Notes: generated from the letters alone by a model not told the origin. A DNA stretch of 64,000 bases from Streptococcus sanguinis (GCF_013343115.1 NZ_CP054570.1:2168501-2232500), one strand, 5' to 3'. Counted from the stretch's first letter, positions 1 through 9,126 are shown. Translations and numbers: made by a program.

Positions 1-361
1 CGAGAGCAAAGATAAAGACTAAGAGGAAGAAAACAAAAGTCAAAAGTGCTGCTACTATAAAGAGCGGAATTGCCAAGGGTGCTGCCAAAATGGATAGGAT
101 AGCAATCTGGACGATGTTCTTAGTGTTTTTTGATGAACTGCTGTCTTGATTATCTTCCTCGACTTTTTTGTCCAAAAGATTCAACATAATCTCGTGGGCC
201 GCTTCCTTAGGGCTGCCTAGATCAGCAATAGCAGCTGCCTCGCCCTCTGGTCCTACCTCGTCGAAGTACTCAGTGAAGTAATCCATAGCTTCCTGGTAGT
301 CCTTGCGTGGCAGTTTTTTTAGATATTTTTCTAGCTCAGCTAGATACTCGGTTCTTGTCAT
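1..361 (-). CDS. DUF1700/HAAS-type membrane protein, C-terminus cut by window edge
   Basis: The reading frame starts at the ATG complementary to 359-361 and is open to base 1, so only the first 120 residues or so are present. The N-terminus (MTRTEYLAELEKYLKKLP, then an acidic YFDEVGPEG segment) is typical of the soluble helical domain of DUF1700/HAAS proteins; a hydrophobic membrane segment follows near the edge. These proteins are normally co-encoded with a PadR regulator and are thought to act in envelope-stress modules. The start lies inside the end of the upstream padR gene (26 bp overlap), so the two are translationally coupled. Confidence 0.85.
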   Translation of the reverse strand, partial: MTRTEYLAELEKYLKKLPRKDYQEAMDYFTEYFDEVGPEGEAAAIADLGSPKEAAHEIMLNLLDKKVEEDNQDSSSSKNTKNIVQIAILSILAAPLAIPLFIVAALLTFVFFLLVFIFAL

Positions 362-674
362 GACGGATGCTCCCTTCTATGATACCGCTGATGGTCATGG
401 TATAAGTTTGCCACTCTTCTTTTAGAGTGAGTAGCTGTTCGTGCCCGTAGGCAGTGAGTGAATAGTATTTTCGTTTTCGTCCTTGGTACTCCTGCGAATA
501 AGTCGTGAGGCAGTCATTTTGCTCCAGCTTCTTCAGAATGGGGTAAAGTGTTGATTCTTTGATATTGGCAATCAGCTTAATCGTCTGGCTGATTTCATAA
601 CCGTAGGAATCGTCTTTTTCAAGGATGGCTAAGATGAGAAACTCAATCAAAGCCGATGATGTGGGGAAAGACAT
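336..674 (-). CDS. PadR-family transcriptional regulator
   Basis: A 112-residue protein of PadR length with a winged-helix core: a hydrophobic helix (LIEFLILAILEKDDSYGYEI) followed by an SQTIKLIA recognition region and the characteristic STLYPILKKLEQNDCL wing segment. PadR proteins of this short type bind palindromic operators and repress their own operon. The start has a strong Shine-Dalgarno (AGGAGGT on the minus strand at about 680-686). It is co-transcribed with, and overlaps, the DUF1700 gene. Two long AT palindromes lie directly upstream and are the likely operator. Confidence 0.92.
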   Translation of the reverse strand: MSFPTSSALIEFLILAILEKDDSYGYEISQTIKLIANIKESTLYPILKKLEQNDCLTTYSQEYQGRKRKYYSLTAYGHEQLLTLKEEWQTYTMTISGIIEGSIRHDKNRVSS

Positions 675-699
675 AGGACCACCTCCTTGTGTAAAATAT

Positions 700-780
700 T
701 TATATATAATCTTTCTATATATAGTCTACAACCTCTTAGGAAAAAAGTCAAGCAAAATATATAAAATTTTTATATATTTT
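700..780. promoter_or_regulatory. AT-palindromic operator region upstream of padR
   Basis: Two palindromic TATATA-rich blocks lie upstream of padR. The block at 754-780 has two perfect 12-base arms separated by 3 bases. The block at about 700-724 is a looser TATATATA/CTATATATAG repeat. Position and symmetry suggest PadR autorepression; binding is inferred. Confidence 0.5.
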
Positions 781-868
781 TTGAAAAAGTCTTTTAATGG
801 CTGTTTATAAGGAACATCAAAGTACCTTTCTTCCTTACAAGAACTTTACATCTTCCTTAGCTTTTGTG

Positions 869-898
869 TTGAAAACATCTTCCATAAAATGGTAAAAT
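869..898 (+). promoter_or_regulatory. Probable dlt operon promoter
   Basis: TTGAAA at 869-874 and TAAAAT at 893-898, separated by 18 bases, with a TGG extension before the -10. It lies 35 bp before dltX and is the only good promoter in the gap between padR and the dlt operon. Confidence 0.6.
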
Positions 899-932
899 GG
901 TGTAAGTCTAACTAAAAATATAAGAGAGATCA

Positions 933-1064
933 ATGAAAAAACATCAAACCCTATATAAATTTTTGGGCCAAACCCTACTATATTTTGTTATCTTTCTGGC
1001 CTTGCTTTATTTCTTTAGCTATCTGGGTCAGGGTCAGGGTGGCTTTATCTATAATGAATTTTAA
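933..1064 (+). CDS. dltX: DltX, small D-alanylation membrane protein
   Basis: A 43-residue ORF (MKKHQTLYKFLGQTLLYFVI...) with one transmembrane helix and a short C-terminal tail ending in GGFIYNEF. Size, position directly before dltA and the C-terminal motif match DltX, which takes part in transferring D-alanine to teichoic acid outside the membrane, in contact with DltB and DltD. Start codon ATG at 933 is preceded by a GAGAG ribosome site. It ends 19 bp before dltA. It is shorter than most gene-calling cut-offs. Confidence 0.88.
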   Translation: MKKHQTLYKFLGQTLLYFVIFLALLYFFSYLGQGQGGFIYNEF

Positions 1065-1083
1065 TGTGAGAGAGTAGGAAACA

Positions 1084-2634
1084 ATGTCAAATAAAGTTAT
1101 ACAAGATATGATTGAAGCGATTGAGCATTTTGCTCAGGTGCAGCCAGATTTTCCGGTCTATGATATTTTAGGTCAAGTTCATACTTATGGCGACTTAAAG
1201 AAGGATTCCGATTCGTTGGCGGCTCAGATTGACCGTCTGGGGCTTCCTGACAAGTCTCCGGTTGTGGTCTTTGGCGGTCAGGAATACGAGATGCTGGCTA
1301 CCTTTGTGGCCTTGACCAAGTCTGGTCATGCCTACATTCCTATCGACAGCCATTCAGCCTTGGAGCGCGTGGCAGCGATTGTGGAAGTTGCTGAGCCAAG
1401 CTTGATTATTGCCATCAATGATTTTCCGCTGGTAGATGTGGCAGCTCCTATTTTTAGTGCGGAGCAAGTTCAGACAGCCTTCAGAGAGGGAGCATCTTAT
1501 GAGATTAGCCATCCAGTTCAGGGAGATGATAACTACTATATCATTTTCACATCAGGAACGACTGGCAAACCTAAGGGAGTGCAGATTTCCCACAATAATT
1601 TGCTCAGCTTTACGAATTGGATGATTACGGATAAGGAGTTTGCGACTCCGGAGCGTCCTCAAATGTTGGCTCAGCCTCCTTATTCTTTTGACTTGTCAGT
1701 CATGTATTGGGCGCCGACTTTGGCCTTGGGAGGGACTCTTTTTGCCCTGCCTTCGGCAGTGACTCAGGATTTCAAACAGCTGTTTGAGACGATTCTCAGT
1801 CTGCCTATTGCTATCTGGACTTCGACGCCTTCCTTCGCGGATATGGCCTTGCTGTCGGATGACTTTAACAGCCAGAAGCTGCCTCAGCTGACGCATTTCT
1901 ACTTTGACGGAGAGGAGTTGACGGTCAAGACAGCTCAGAAGCTGCGTGATCGCTTTCCTCAAGCTCGCATTATCAATGCTTACGGTCCGACTGAGGCAAC
2001 AGTGGCCCTGTCTGCAGTAGCAGTGACAGATGAGATGTTGCAAAATTGCAAGCGCCTACCGATTGGCTATACCAAGGCGGATTCTCCGACTTTTGTCATT
2101 GACGAAGAAGGGCAGAAGGTGCCGAATGGCCAGCAGGGAGAAATCATCGTCTGCGGTCCAGCCGTATCCAAAGGCTATCTGAATAATCCTGAGAAGACAT
2201 CTGAAGCCTTCTTTGAATTTGAAGGTCTGCCAGCCTATCATACAGGAGATGTCGGCTCGATGACAGATGAAGGCCTGCTGCTCTACGGTGGCCGGATGGA
2301 CTTCCAGATCAAGTTTAATGGTTTCCGTATTGAGCTGGAGGATGTGTCACAAAACCTGAACAAATCGAAATACGTTGAGTCTGCAGTAGCCGTGCCCCGC
2401 TACAATAAGGACCACAAGGTCCAAAATCTGCTGGCCTATGTCATTCTCAAAGACGGTGTAGCTGAGCAGTTTGAGCGGGAAATCGATATTACCAAGGCAA
2501 TCAAGGAAGATCTGCAGGATATCATGATGTCCTACATGATGCCGTCCAAGTTTCTCTATCGAGAGACCCTGCCTCTGACTCCAAATGGCAAGATTGACAT
2601 CAAGGGGCTGATTAGCGAGGTCAATAAGCGATGA
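1084..2634 (+). CDS. dltA: DltA, D-alanine--D-alanyl carrier protein ligase
   Basis: A 516-residue adenylate-forming enzyme that activates D-alanine with ATP and loads it on the phosphopantetheine of DltC in the cytoplasm. Visible motifs are the P-loop-like [13 protein letters not shown] near residue 155, YGPTEATV near residue 300, the YHTGDVG hinge-region motif near residue 385 and the C-terminal catalytic lysine motif NGKIDIKG. Length equals that of known DltA proteins. The stop overlaps the dltB start by 4 bp (ATGA), so the genes are coupled. Cell-surface D-alanylation lowers negative charge and affects resistance to cationic peptides. Confidence 0.98.
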   Translation: MSNKVIQDMIEAIEHFAQVQPDFPVYDILGQVHTYGDLKKDSDSLAAQIDRLGLPDKSPVVVFGGQEYEMLATFVALTKSGHAYIPIDSHSALERVAAIVEVAEPSLIIAINDFPLVDVAAPIFSAEQVQTAFREGASYEISHPVQGDDNYYIIFTSGTTGKPKGVQISHNNLLSFTNWMITDKEFATPERPQMLAQPPYSFDLSVMYWAPTLALGGTLFALPSAVTQDFKQLFETILSLPIAIWTSTPSFADMALLSDDFNSQKLPQLTHFYFDGEELTVKTAQKLRDRFPQARIINAYGPTEATVALSAVAVTDEMLQNCKRLPIGYTKADSPTFVIDEEGQKVPNGQQGEIIVCGPAVSKGYLNNPEKTSEAFFEFEGLPAYHTGDVGSMTDEGLLLYGGRMDFQIKFNGFRIELEDVSQNLNKSKYVESAVAVPRYNKDHKVQNLLAYVILKDGVAEQFEREIDITKAIKEDLQDIMMSYMMPSKFLYRETLPLTPNGKIDIKGLISEVNKR

Positions 2635-3875
2635 TGGATTTCTTGAAACAGCTGCCTCACTTGGAACCCTACGGCAATCCAGTTTACTTTGTCTATATCG
2701 TTCTAGCAGTTCTGCCAATCTTTGTCGGACTTTTCTTTAAGAAACGCTTCCCCCTTTATGAAGCCTTGGTCAGCTTGGTCTTTATCGTCCTGATGCTGAC
2801 AGGTCCCAGTCTGGCGCAGCTTTGTGCTTTGTTAGGCTATGTCATCTGGCAGATAGTCTGGGTTTATTCATACAAGCTCTATCGCCGGTCGCGGGACAGC
2901 AAGTGGATCTTTTATCTGCATACCTTGCTAGCGGTTCTGCCGCTTGTGCTTGTTAAGTTAGAGCCCGCGATCAGCGGTCATCAGTCCCTCTTTGGCTTTT
3001 TGGGGATTTCCTATCTGACCTTTCGCTCGGTAGGGATGATGATTGAGATGCGCGATGGGGTTCTGACAGAGTTCACGCTCTGGGAGTTCTTGCGTTTCCT
3101 GCTCTTCATGCCGACCTTTTCAAGCGGTCCTATTGATCGTTTCAAACGTTTCAATGAAGACTATTTGAACATTCCTGATCGCGATGAGCTGCTGGATATG
3201 CTGGAGCAGTCTGTCAAGTATATCATGCTAGGCTTCCTTTATAAGTTTATCCTAGCCCATATCTTTGGACATCTCTTGCTGGGGCATGTCAAGACCTACG
3301 CTCTCTATACCGGCGGTTTCTTTAATCTAGGAACTCTGGGCGTTATGTATGTCTTTGGTCTGGATCTCTTCTTTGACTTTGCCGGTTATTCGATGTTTGC
3401 GCTAGCTATTTCCAATCTCATGGGAATCAAGAGCCCTATCAACTTTGATAAGCCCTTTCTCTCACGCGATTTGAAAGAATTTTGGAATCGCTGGCACATG
3501 AGTCTGTCCTTTTGGTTCCGTGATTTTGTCTTTATGCGGCTGGTCATGGTCCTGATGCGCAATAAGGTCTTTAAAAACCGCAATACGACCTCTAGTGTGG
3601 CCTATCTGATCAACATGCTGATTATGGGCTTCTGGCATGGTGTGACTTGGTACTATATCGCCTACGGTCTCTTCCATGGAGCTGGGCTGGTCGTCAATGA
3701 TGTCTGGCTGCGCAAGAAGAAAACCCTAAACAAAGAGCGCAAGGCTAAGGGGCTTCCGCCTCTGCCAGACAATAAATGGACTCAAGCTTTGGGGATTGTG
3801 GTGACCTTTCACGCAGTCATGTTCTCATTTTTGATCTTTTCTGGATTTTTAAATGAGCTTTGGTTTAAAAAATAA
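2631..3875 (+). CDS. dltB: DltB, MBOAT-family D-alanyl transfer protein
   Basis: A 414-residue polytopic membrane protein of the membrane-bound O-acyltransferase family. The conserved [18 protein letters not shown] segment (about residue 282) and the catalytic-histidine segment [18 protein letters not shown] (about residue 328) are intact. It passes D-alanine from DltC across the membrane towards DltX/DltD and lipoteichoic acid. It overlaps dltA by 4 bp and precedes dltC by 19 bp. Confidence 0.98.
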   Translation: MMDFLKQLPHLEPYGNPVYFVYIVLAVLPIFVGLFFKKRFPLYEALVSLVFIVLMLTGPSLAQLCALLGYVIWQIVWVYSYKLYRRSRDSKWIFYLHTLLAVLPLVLVKLEPAISGHQSLFGFLGISYLTFRSVGMMIEMRDGVLTEFTLWEFLRFLLFMPTFSSGPIDRFKRFNEDYLNIPDRDELLDMLEQSVKYIMLGFLYKFILAHIFGHLLLGHVKTYALYTGGFFNLGTLGVMYVFGLDLFFDFAGYSMFALAISNLMGIKSPINFDKPFLSRDLKEFWNRWHMSLSFWFRDFVFMRLVMVLMRNKVFKNRNTTSSVAYLINMLIMGFWHGVTWYYIAYGLFHGAGLVVNDVWLRKKKTLNKERKAKGLPPLPDNKWTQALGIVVTFHAVMFSFLIFSGFLNELWFKK

Positions 3876-3894
3876 AAATGAATGAGGAAGAAAA

Positions 3895-4134
3895 ATGGAT
3901 ATAAAAGCAGAAGTAATTGAAATTATTGAAGAACTATTTATGGAAGATGTGTCAGACATGATGGACGAGGATTTATTTGACGCTGGTGTCCTAGACAGTA
4001 TGGGAACGGTCGAACTGATTGTTGAGCTGGAAAACCGTTTTGATATCCGCGTGCCAGTGTCAGAGTTTGGCCGCGATGACTGGAACACAGCCAATAAAAT
4101 CGTTGAAGGCGTAACGGAGCTTCGCAATGCTTAA
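3895..4134 (+). CDS. dltC: DltC, D-alanyl carrier protein
   Basis: A 79-residue acidic acyl-carrier protein. The phosphopantetheine attachment serine is in [17 protein letters not shown]. It receives D-alanine from DltA and presents it to DltB. A GAGGAAG ribosome site precedes the ATG. The stop overlaps the start of dltD by 8 bp. Confidence 0.97.
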   Translation: MDIKAEVIEIIEELFMEDVSDMMDEDLFDAGVLDSMGTVELIVELENRFDIRVPVSEFGRDDWNTANKIVEGVTELRNA

Positions 4135-5395
4135 ACGACTCTGGCTGATTCTGGGGCCGGTTTTCTGCGCCATGGCCATGGTTGCCCTGCTCTTTTTCTT
4201 CTATCCGCTTGATAAAAAGCATGATATAGAAGCAGAGAAGCGCTCGGCAGTGACCCTTACAGCAGAAAACTTCAAGAGCCGCAGCAAGAAGGTGACAGCC
4301 TTGACCGATAAGAAGATGCGCTTTGTTCCCTTCTTTGGCTCTAGTGAATGGCTGCGCTTTGATAGCATGCATCCGGCAGTGCTGGCTGAGAAATACAACC
4401 GCTCCTATCGGCCTTATTTTCTAGGCCAGCGCGGGGCAGCATCATTTAATCAGTACTTTGGTATGCAGCAGATGTCCTCTGAGCTGGAGGGGCAAACGGC
4501 GGTCTATGTAGTGTCGCCCCAGTGGTTTACCAAGACTGGCTATGATGCTTCGGCCTTTCAGCAGTACTTCAACAGTGATCAGCTGACGGCTTATCTGTCT
4601 CAGCAGCAAGGAGATGCGGCGGCGCAATATGCAGCCCAGCGCCTCTTGCAGCTTTATCCAGATGTTGCTATGGCAGAGAGCGTCCAGAAGCTGTCGGAAG
4701 GTAAAAAGCTGAGCAACTTTGAAGAGCGCCATATTGAGATGATGGCTCATCTTAATGAGCGTCAAGATGCTTTTTTTAGCAACTTTGCTGCCCTTAATAA
4801 TGAAAATTATGACCAGCGAATTTTGCCTTATATGGCTGATTTGCCAGACACCTTCTCCTATCAGGCTTTGGAAGAGATTGCTACAGCAGAGGCCAAGAAG
4901 AAGACCAATAACAATCAATTCGGCATAGACAATCAATTTTACAAGACCCGTCTGGCCGGCAAGGTTGCCAAGCTCAGAGGTTTTCAAACCAAGCAATCTT
5001 ATGAAAAATCTCCTGAGTACAACGACTTGCAGCTGGTTCTGGACCAGTTCGCCAAGTCAAAGACCAATGTCATCTTCATCATTCCACCGGTCAATTCTAA
5101 GTGGATGGAGTATACAGGACTCAGTCCTGAAATGTACCAGCGGACGGTTGCCAAGATTCGCTACCAGCTGGAAAGTCAGGGTTTTACCAACATCGCTGAT
5201 TTTTCTAAGGACGGCGACAAGCCTTACTTCATGCAGGACACTATCCACATGGGCTGGAATGGCTGGCTGGCCTTTGACAAGGCTGTTGATCCTTTTGTAG
5301 CCAATCCACAGCCGGCGCCAAACTACCAGATCAATGACCGCTTCTTCAGCAAGGAATGGTCTCAGTATACTGGCAAACCAGAAGAATTCAAATAA
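4127..5395 (+). CDS. dltD: DltD, extracellular D-alanine transfer protein
   Basis: A 422-residue protein with one N-terminal membrane anchor (residues about 5-25) and an SGNH-hydrolase-like extracellular domain. [15 protein letters not shown] near residue 65 carries the catalytic serine block, and the late [10 protein letters not shown] motif near residue 371 carries the Asp/His pair. It completes the transfer of D-alanine to lipoteichoic acid. It is the last dlt gene; its stop lies within a hairpin (5391-5420). Confidence 0.97.
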   Translation: MLKRLWLILGPVFCAMAMVALLFFFYPLDKKHDIEAEKRSAVTLTAENFKSRSKKVTALTDKKMRFVPFFGSSEWLRFDSMHPAVLAEKYNRSYRPYFLGQRGAASFNQYFGMQQMSSELEGQTAVYVVSPQWFTKTGYDASAFQQYFNSDQLTAYLSQQQGDAAAQYAAQRLLQLYPDVAMAESVQKLSEGKKLSNFEERHIEMMAHLNERQDAFFSNFAALNNENYDQRILPYMADLPDTFSYQALEEIATAEAKKKTNNNQFGIDNQFYKTRLAGKVAKLRGFQTKQSYEKSPEYNDLQLVLDQFAKSKTNVIFIIPPVNSKWMEYTGLSPEMYQRTVAKIRYQLESQGFTNIADFSKDGDKPYFMQDTIHMGWNGWLAFDKAVDPFVANPQPAPNYQINDRFFSKEWSQYTGKPEEFK

Positions 5396-5420
5396 GGTTG
5401 GGACTTTCCAGCCTTATTTT
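5391..5420 (+). terminator. Hairpin at the end of dltD, possible attenuator/terminator
   Basis: AATAAGG pairs with CCTTATT around an inner TGG/CCA stem and is followed by a short T-rich run. The dltD stop codon is inside the left arm, and the ribosome site of the next gene starts 4 bases later. It may reduce read-through into the GNAT gene. Confidence 0.5.
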
Positions 5421-5435
5421 TATAAAGGAGGAAAG

Positions 5436-5921
5436 ATGAATATTCGTTTGTCCCAAATAGAAGATATCCCAGCCATTATGGCGATTTATGATGTGGCTCG
5501 TCAGTTCATGAAAGACCAGGGCAATCCGACTCAGTGGGATGGAGGCTATCCCAGCGCGAGCTTGATTGAGGATGACATTGCGGCTGGCCATTCCTTTGTT
5601 GTCGAGGAAGAAGAGCAGCTGGTCGGCACTTTTGCCTTTATCATTGGAGAAGACCCGACCTATCAGGTCATCGAAAAGGGAGCCTGGCATTTTGCGGAGC
5701 CTTACGGTACCATTCATCGCATCGCTTCAAATGGCCAAGTCAGAGGCCTATCCCGTCAGGTCTTTGATTTTTGCCGCCAGCAGATTCCCTACTTGCGAAT
5801 CGATACCCATGCGGACAATCAGCCTATGCAGACAGCTGTGCTGAACTACGGCTTTAGGGAGTGCGGCATTATTTATGTGGCTGACGGCAGTCCTCGCCTT
5901 GCTTATGATTATCATCAATAA
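5436..5921 (+). CDS. GNAT-family N-acetyltransferase
   Basis: A 161-residue protein starting at ATG 5436, chosen because an AAAGGAGG ribosome site lies directly before it; the longer open frame from 5334 would run inside dltD. The fold pattern is GNAT-like: N-terminal IRLSQIEDIPAIMAIY, then EEEEQLVGTFAFIIGEDPTY, and the cofactor-binding segment HRIASNGQVRGLSRQVFDF, which fits the usual Q/RxxGxG/A site loosely. Substrate unknown. It follows the dlt operon closely and ends at a bidirectional terminator. Confidence 0.85.
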   Translation: MNIRLSQIEDIPAIMAIYDVARQFMKDQGNPTQWDGGYPSASLIEDDIAAGHSFVVEEEEQLVGTFAFIIGEDPTYQVIEKGAWHFAEPYGTIHRIASNGQVRGLSRQVFDFCRQQIPYLRIDTHADNQPMQTAVLNYGFRECGIIYVADGSPRLAYDYHQ

Positions 5922-5949
5922 AAAAATCTGCTCAAGAGCAGATTTTTTG
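5921..5949. terminator. Bidirectional rho-independent terminator
   Basis: AAAAAATCTGCTC and GAGCAGATTTTTT form a near-perfect hairpin with A and T runs on both sides. It separates the converging GNAT and HAD genes. Confidence 0.9.
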
Positions 5950-5951
5950 CG

Positions 5952-6779
5952 TTATATCAAAACATACTTTTCTACAGCTTCTGCAACTCCGTGCTCATTG
6001 TTGCTTTTGGTGACGGCTTTTGCCTCGGTTTTGACTGCTTCGGGGGCATTGCCCATAGCGACTCCAAGTCCAGCCAGGCGGAGCATAGGAAGGTCATTGA
6101 AGTTGTCTCCGATTGTCATAACCTGCTCTAGAGGCACTTGATAGTGCTGGGCAATTTCGTACAAGGCTTGCTCCTTGGAGACATGCTTGGCCGTGACTTC
6201 CATGTAGTTGTCCTTAGAGAGATAGAAGGCTGTCTTGGCAAAGTCCAAGGTCTGTAGGTAGTCATGGAGTTTCTGGATGATAGGCGCTTCATCAATGAGG
6301 AGTAACTTGTGAGCAGGCATTAGAACATCCAGCACCGGCATTAACACATTCTGAATTATCGGCTGCTCACCTGTAATCTCAGCCTCTATCTGCACCCATT
6401 TATCTAGATGATCAGCGATCCAATCCTTACCAGAGTAGAGATTGATGGACACGCTAGGAAATTCAGTCTTGACCAGCTCTAGAAAAGTGCGGATTTCTTT
6501 CTTGTCCAGAGGATGCTCAATAATGGTCTCGTAAGCTTGCGGATCACCCTTGATGACCAGAGCGCCATTGTAGCAGGCTAACGGATTATCTCCCAGTCCC
6601 AGCTCACGGGCAATGGGCTCCATGCCTAGAGGAGAGCGGGCAGAAGCGAGAACGAAAGGGATTTTTTCTCGGCTTAGCAGGGGAATCATGTCTTTGAGAT
6701 TAGGATCTACTTGATGCTGGTCGTCCAAAATGGTGCCGTCAATGTCGCTGATAATCAGGCGAATCGGGTGGTTTGTCAT
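5952..6779 (-). CDS. Cof/HAD-IIB family sugar-phosphate-type phosphatase
   Basis: A 275-residue HAD hydrolase. Motif I is DIDGTILDD (residues about 12-20), motif II is in LASARSP, and motif III/IV is MTIGDNFNDLPMLRLAG near the C-terminus. The large cap is of the Cof (IIB) type, which usually dephosphorylates small sugar phosphates or cofactors; the substrate cannot be read from sequence. It lies 32 bp after a DeoR-family regulator on the same strand, so it is probably in the same operon and may be linked to sugar metabolism. Confidence 0.92.
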   Translation of the reverse strand: MTNHPIRLIISDIDGTILDDQHQVDPNLKDMIPLLSREKIPFVLASARSPLGMEPIARELGLGDNPLACYNGALVIKGDPQAYETIIEHPLDKKEIRTFLELVKTEFPSVSINLYSGKDWIADHLDKWVQIEAEITGEQPIIQNVLMPVLDVLMPAHKLLLIDEAPIIQKLHDYLQTLDFAKTAFYLSKDNYMEVTAKHVSKEQALYEIAQHYQVPLEQVMTIGDNFNDLPMLRLAGLGVAMGNAPEAVKTEAKAVTKSNNEHGVAEAVEKYVLI

Positions 6780-6811
6780 AGCTCTTCCTCCTTTGTGTCT
6801 AATGGATCGAT

Positions 6812-7558
6812 TTAATAAATTATTTTAACCTTGTCTCCAAGCAGTTCTTGGACTTTAGGGCTGGGCTCTTGGTCCGTAATCCAGTAGTCAAAGTCGCTAA
6901 CAGGACCCAGGATGTACTTAGATTCTTTCTGCCACTTGTCTTGTTCGGCCAGCAGGATTTTAGTCTTGGCATGCTTCAAAGCCAGTTTTTTCAGGTGAGC
7001 ATCAGCTTCGTCTTCAAAGCTGACTAGGCCATCAGAGACACTGGCTGCCCCGATAAAGGCAATGTCAAAAGAAATTTGCTCTAGCAGCTCTGCTTCATTG
7101 AGCGCGTAGTAGAATCGGTTTTTGGGATAAAATTTTCCGCCTAAGAGGTGAAAGTCCACTTTGTCTTGAGTGCTCAGCATGATTGCATTATCCAGAGAAT
7201 GAGAGTAGATTGTCATAGGCTCCTTGATGCGCTGGGCCAGATGGAGAACGATGGTTGAGACATCAAAGAAAGCAATCTGCCCCGGCTTGAGAAAGTCATG
7301 GGCCTTCTGGGCAATAGCCTTTTTTTCTTGATTTAGTTGGTTGATGCGGTCGTTAAAGGATGGGATTTGCCGGCTAGTATCCAGGGGGATAATACCTCCG
7401 TGGGTGCGCTGCACAAGTCTACGCTCGCTCAAAATCGAAAAATCTCGCCGAATAGTATCTTTAGAAACCTGAAAATGCTCAATCATATCCTTGGCTGACA
7501 GCTGTTTTTTCTCAGCTAAGAGCTCTAAGATTTCAGCTAAGCGTTGTTCTTGGTACAT
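6812..7558 (-). CDS. DeoR-family transcriptional regulator
   Basis: A 248-residue protein. The start was set at the ATG complementary to 7556-7558 because AAGGAGGGCC lies just before it; an in-frame start 57 bp earlier lies across the promoter. The N-terminal helix-turn-helix (KQLSAKDMIEHFQVSKDTIR) and the following RRDFSILSERRLVQRTHGG are classic DeoR. The C-terminal sensor domain (FDVSTIVLHLAQ, SHSLDNAIML, GGKFYPKN, FIGAASVSDGL) resembles sugar-phosphate isomerases, so the ligand is probably a phosphorylated sugar. First gene of a two-gene unit with the HAD phosphatase. Confidence 0.93.
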   Translation of the reverse strand: MYQEQRLAEILELLAEKKQLSAKDMIEHFQVSKDTIRRDFSILSERRLVQRTHGGIIPLDTSRQIPSFNDRINQLNQEKKAIAQKAHDFLKPGQIAFFDVSTIVLHLAQRIKEPMTIYSHSLDNAIMLSTQDKVDFHLLGGKFYPKNRFYYALNEAELLEQISFDIAFIGAASVSDGLVSFEDEADAHLKKLALKHAKTKILLAEQDKWQKESKYILGPVSDFDYWITDQEPSPKVQELLGDKVKIIY

Positions 7559-7586
7559 ACTTGGCCCTCCTTGCTTTTCTAAATAG

Positions 7587-7615
7587 AGTATAACACGACG
7601 GATAAGTTTTTGCAA
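7587..7615 (-). promoter_or_regulatory. Promoter of the deoR-HAD unit
   Basis: On the minus strand TTGCAA (7610-7615) and TATACT (7587-7592) are spaced by 17 bases, about 30 bp before the deoR start. Upstream, between 7610 and 7645, a CAAGTnTTTT sequence is directly repeated and could be the regulator's operator. Confidence 0.7.
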
Positions 7616-7662
7616 GTCTTTTTAATGTTTTACAAGTTTTTTGAAATGCACAGGAGAAAATC

Positions 7663-7689
7663 AAAAAACCGAGCGAAACTCGGTTTTTA
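7663..7689 (-). terminator. Rho-independent terminator of the lipoprotein gene
   Basis: AAAAACCGAG and CTCGGTTTTT form a short strong stem around CGAAA. It follows the lipoprotein gene on the minus strand. Confidence 0.85.
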
Positions 7690-7720
7690 TGAATTATAAT
7701 AATCGAAACATGTTTTTCAA

Positions 7721-8116
7721 TTAAGGTGTTTGAATATTGATAGATCCATCGCTGCCGACCTTAACATCAACGCCGCCGCCTTGAACATGAACGCCATCTT
7801 CATTTACGCTAACACCAGCGTTGTCAGTTTGTACATTAGCAGCACCGTCTCCGTTGGTTTCCACAGAAGCATCGCCGCTTTCGTCATCGCCATTTACATT
7901 AACGCTAGTATCGCCGCCGTTTACGTTGACTTTGGCACTACCGCTTTCTTCAGATGTGCTGCTAGAGCTTGTCTTAGCTTTAGATGAAGAAGATACGCTT
8001 GAGCTAGAACTTGAGCTTTCTTCAGTCTTCTTATCCGCAGAATTTCCGCAAGCTGCTAAAAAGAAAAGTGCAATTAGTGGTAATAAAAATAAAGAAATTT
8101 TAGATAATTTTTTCAT
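7721..8116 (-). CDS. Small repetitive lipoprotein, function unknown
   Basis: A 131-residue protein with a type II signal peptide; the lipobox LAAC puts the lipidated cysteine at about residue 22. A Ser-rich, low-complexity stretch (residues about 35-57) follows, then an acidic Gly/Asn/Val region with repeated VNVNGDD-like units (SVNVNGDD, SVETNGDG, SVNEDGVH, DVKVGSDG). The pattern suggests a short beta-repeat surface protein tethered to the membrane. No enzymatic motif is visible. It is flanked by its own terminator, so it appears monocistronic. Confidence 0.85.
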   Translation of the reverse strand: MKKLSKISLFLLPLIALFFLAACGNSADKKTEESSSSSSSVSSSSKAKTSSSSTSEESGSAKVNVNGGDTSVNVNGDDESGDASVETNGDGAANVQTDNAGVSVNEDGVHVQGGGVDVKVGSDGSINIQTP

Positions 8117-8380
8117 CTTACCCCTCCTTCTAGTATAATATTAAACAAATATTTCATTTGAAGCAATGAAAAACTGGATTGATACATAAATAACATACTG
8201 TGTTAATAAAAATGTTACAAAATATAAGTAATTTAATTAGACAATACATAGATTTTATAAGCTTTACCAAGATTTTCCGCTTATTTAGCATGTAATTGTT
8301 TTGTAACACAATTCTTGTCTGTGAGAAGGAGAAAAATAACATTTTTGCAACATTTCTTTTCCTCTTTAAATGGAGAAATC
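8117..8380. other. AT-rich intergenic region without recognised gene
   Basis: A 260-bp gap between the divergently transcribed lipoprotein and mpg genes. It is strongly AT-rich, with only short low-quality open frames. It must hold the lipoprotein promoter; I could not assign it confidently. Confidence 0.6.
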
Positions 8381-8381
8381 A

Positions 8382-8390
8382 TGCTATAAT
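8382..8390 (+). promoter_or_regulatory. Extended -10 promoter element of mpg, possibly giving a leaderless mRNA
   Basis: TGCTATAAT (TATAAT at 8385-8390) is a perfect extended -10 element. The expected transcription start, about 7 bases after it, falls at or next to the ATG at 8397. Confidence 0.75.
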
Positions 8391-8396
8391 CAACCT

Positions 8397-8978
8397 ATGT
8401 TATCAAGAGATTTTCAGAAACTAATCGAGACAGACACAGTTGCAGCAGCGCGAGCTTTGCTAGGTATGCAATTGATTCTAAACGGCCAGAAGTTAGGCCG
8501 AATTGTCGAAACAGAAGCCTATCTAGGAAGTCAGGACAGTGCCTGTCATTCAGCTGGAGGGCGCCACTCCCCTAGGAATGAATCCATGTATCTACCAGCT
8601 GGTCACTGGTATGTTTATCAGATTTATGGCCATCAGATGCTGAATCTAGTGACCAAGGCTGAAAATGTAGCCGAAGCCGTACTGATTCGAGCTTTGGAGC
8701 TACCGGATGGCCGAATTATAGCTAACGGCCCTGGCAAGCTAACCAAGTATGCTGGGATTGATAAGCGCTTTGATGGACAGAGTTTAGAGACCTCCAGTCT
8801 GCAATTAGCCCATGAGCTGACTCCCAATCAGATTGCCAGTCGTCCGCGGATTGGCGTGACCTGCACAGATGCCTGGCGGGAGGAGCCCTTAGGCTTTTAT
8901 GTGGCTGGCAATCGTCATGTCTCAAAAGTGCCTAAGCGAGGCCTGCTGGATGACGAGGATACTTGGAAGAAGGAGTAA
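8397..8978 (+). CDS. mpg: DNA-3-methyladenine glycosylase II (MPG/AAG family)
   Basis: A 193-residue protein of the alkyladenine glycosylase family, which removes alkylated purines from DNA. Visible family motifs are GRIVETEAYLGSQDSACHSAGG, RNESMYLPAGHWYVYQIYG and NGPGKLTKYAGID. The catalytic glutamate is in the VETEAY block. The start at 8397 (MLSRDFQ) was chosen over 8370 because a TATAAT box lies between them, so the upstream start would be outside the transcript. There is no Shine-Dalgarno before 8397. Confidence 0.92.
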   Translation: MLSRDFQKLIETDTVAAARALLGMQLILNGQKLGRIVETEAYLGSQDSACHSAGGRHSPRNESMYLPAGHWYVYQIYGHQMLNLVTKAENVAEAVLIRALELPDGRIIANGPGKLTKYAGIDKRFDGQSLETSSLQLAHELTPNQIASRPRIGVTCTDAWREEPLGFYVAGNRHVSKVPKRGLLDDEDTWKKE

Positions 8979-8981
8979 AAG

Positions 8982-9050
8982 ATGAAGAAAACAGATATTT
9001 TTGAGCAAGTAGTAGAAATTATGCGAGAGCGTAGACACCAGAGCACTTAG
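8982..9050 (+). pseudogene. 22-codon ORF, probably the 5' remnant of a deleted gene
   Basis: Right after mpg, with a good AGGAG ribosome site, an ATG opens a frame for MKKTDIFEQVVEIMRERRHQ and two more residues before TAG. The first 16 residues look like the N-terminus of a normal soluble protein, and the rest does not continue. The terminator follows 40 bp later. I read this as a gene start left by an internal deletion; a genuine micro-ORF is possible. Confidence 0.4.
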
Positions 9051-9090
9051 AGCGGGATGTGGGCCTGGAAGAGTGCCTCAACTATTGCAA

Positions 9091-9118
9091 AAACGCTTAG
9101 GATTTCTAAGCGTTTTTT
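9091..9118. terminator. Rho-independent terminator
   Basis: AAACGCTTAG / CTAAGCGTTTTTT hairpin, followed by a T run on the plus strand and preceded by A residues. It serves mpg and probably also the converging MFS gene. Confidence 0.9.
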
Positions 9119-9126
9119 CGTCTATA

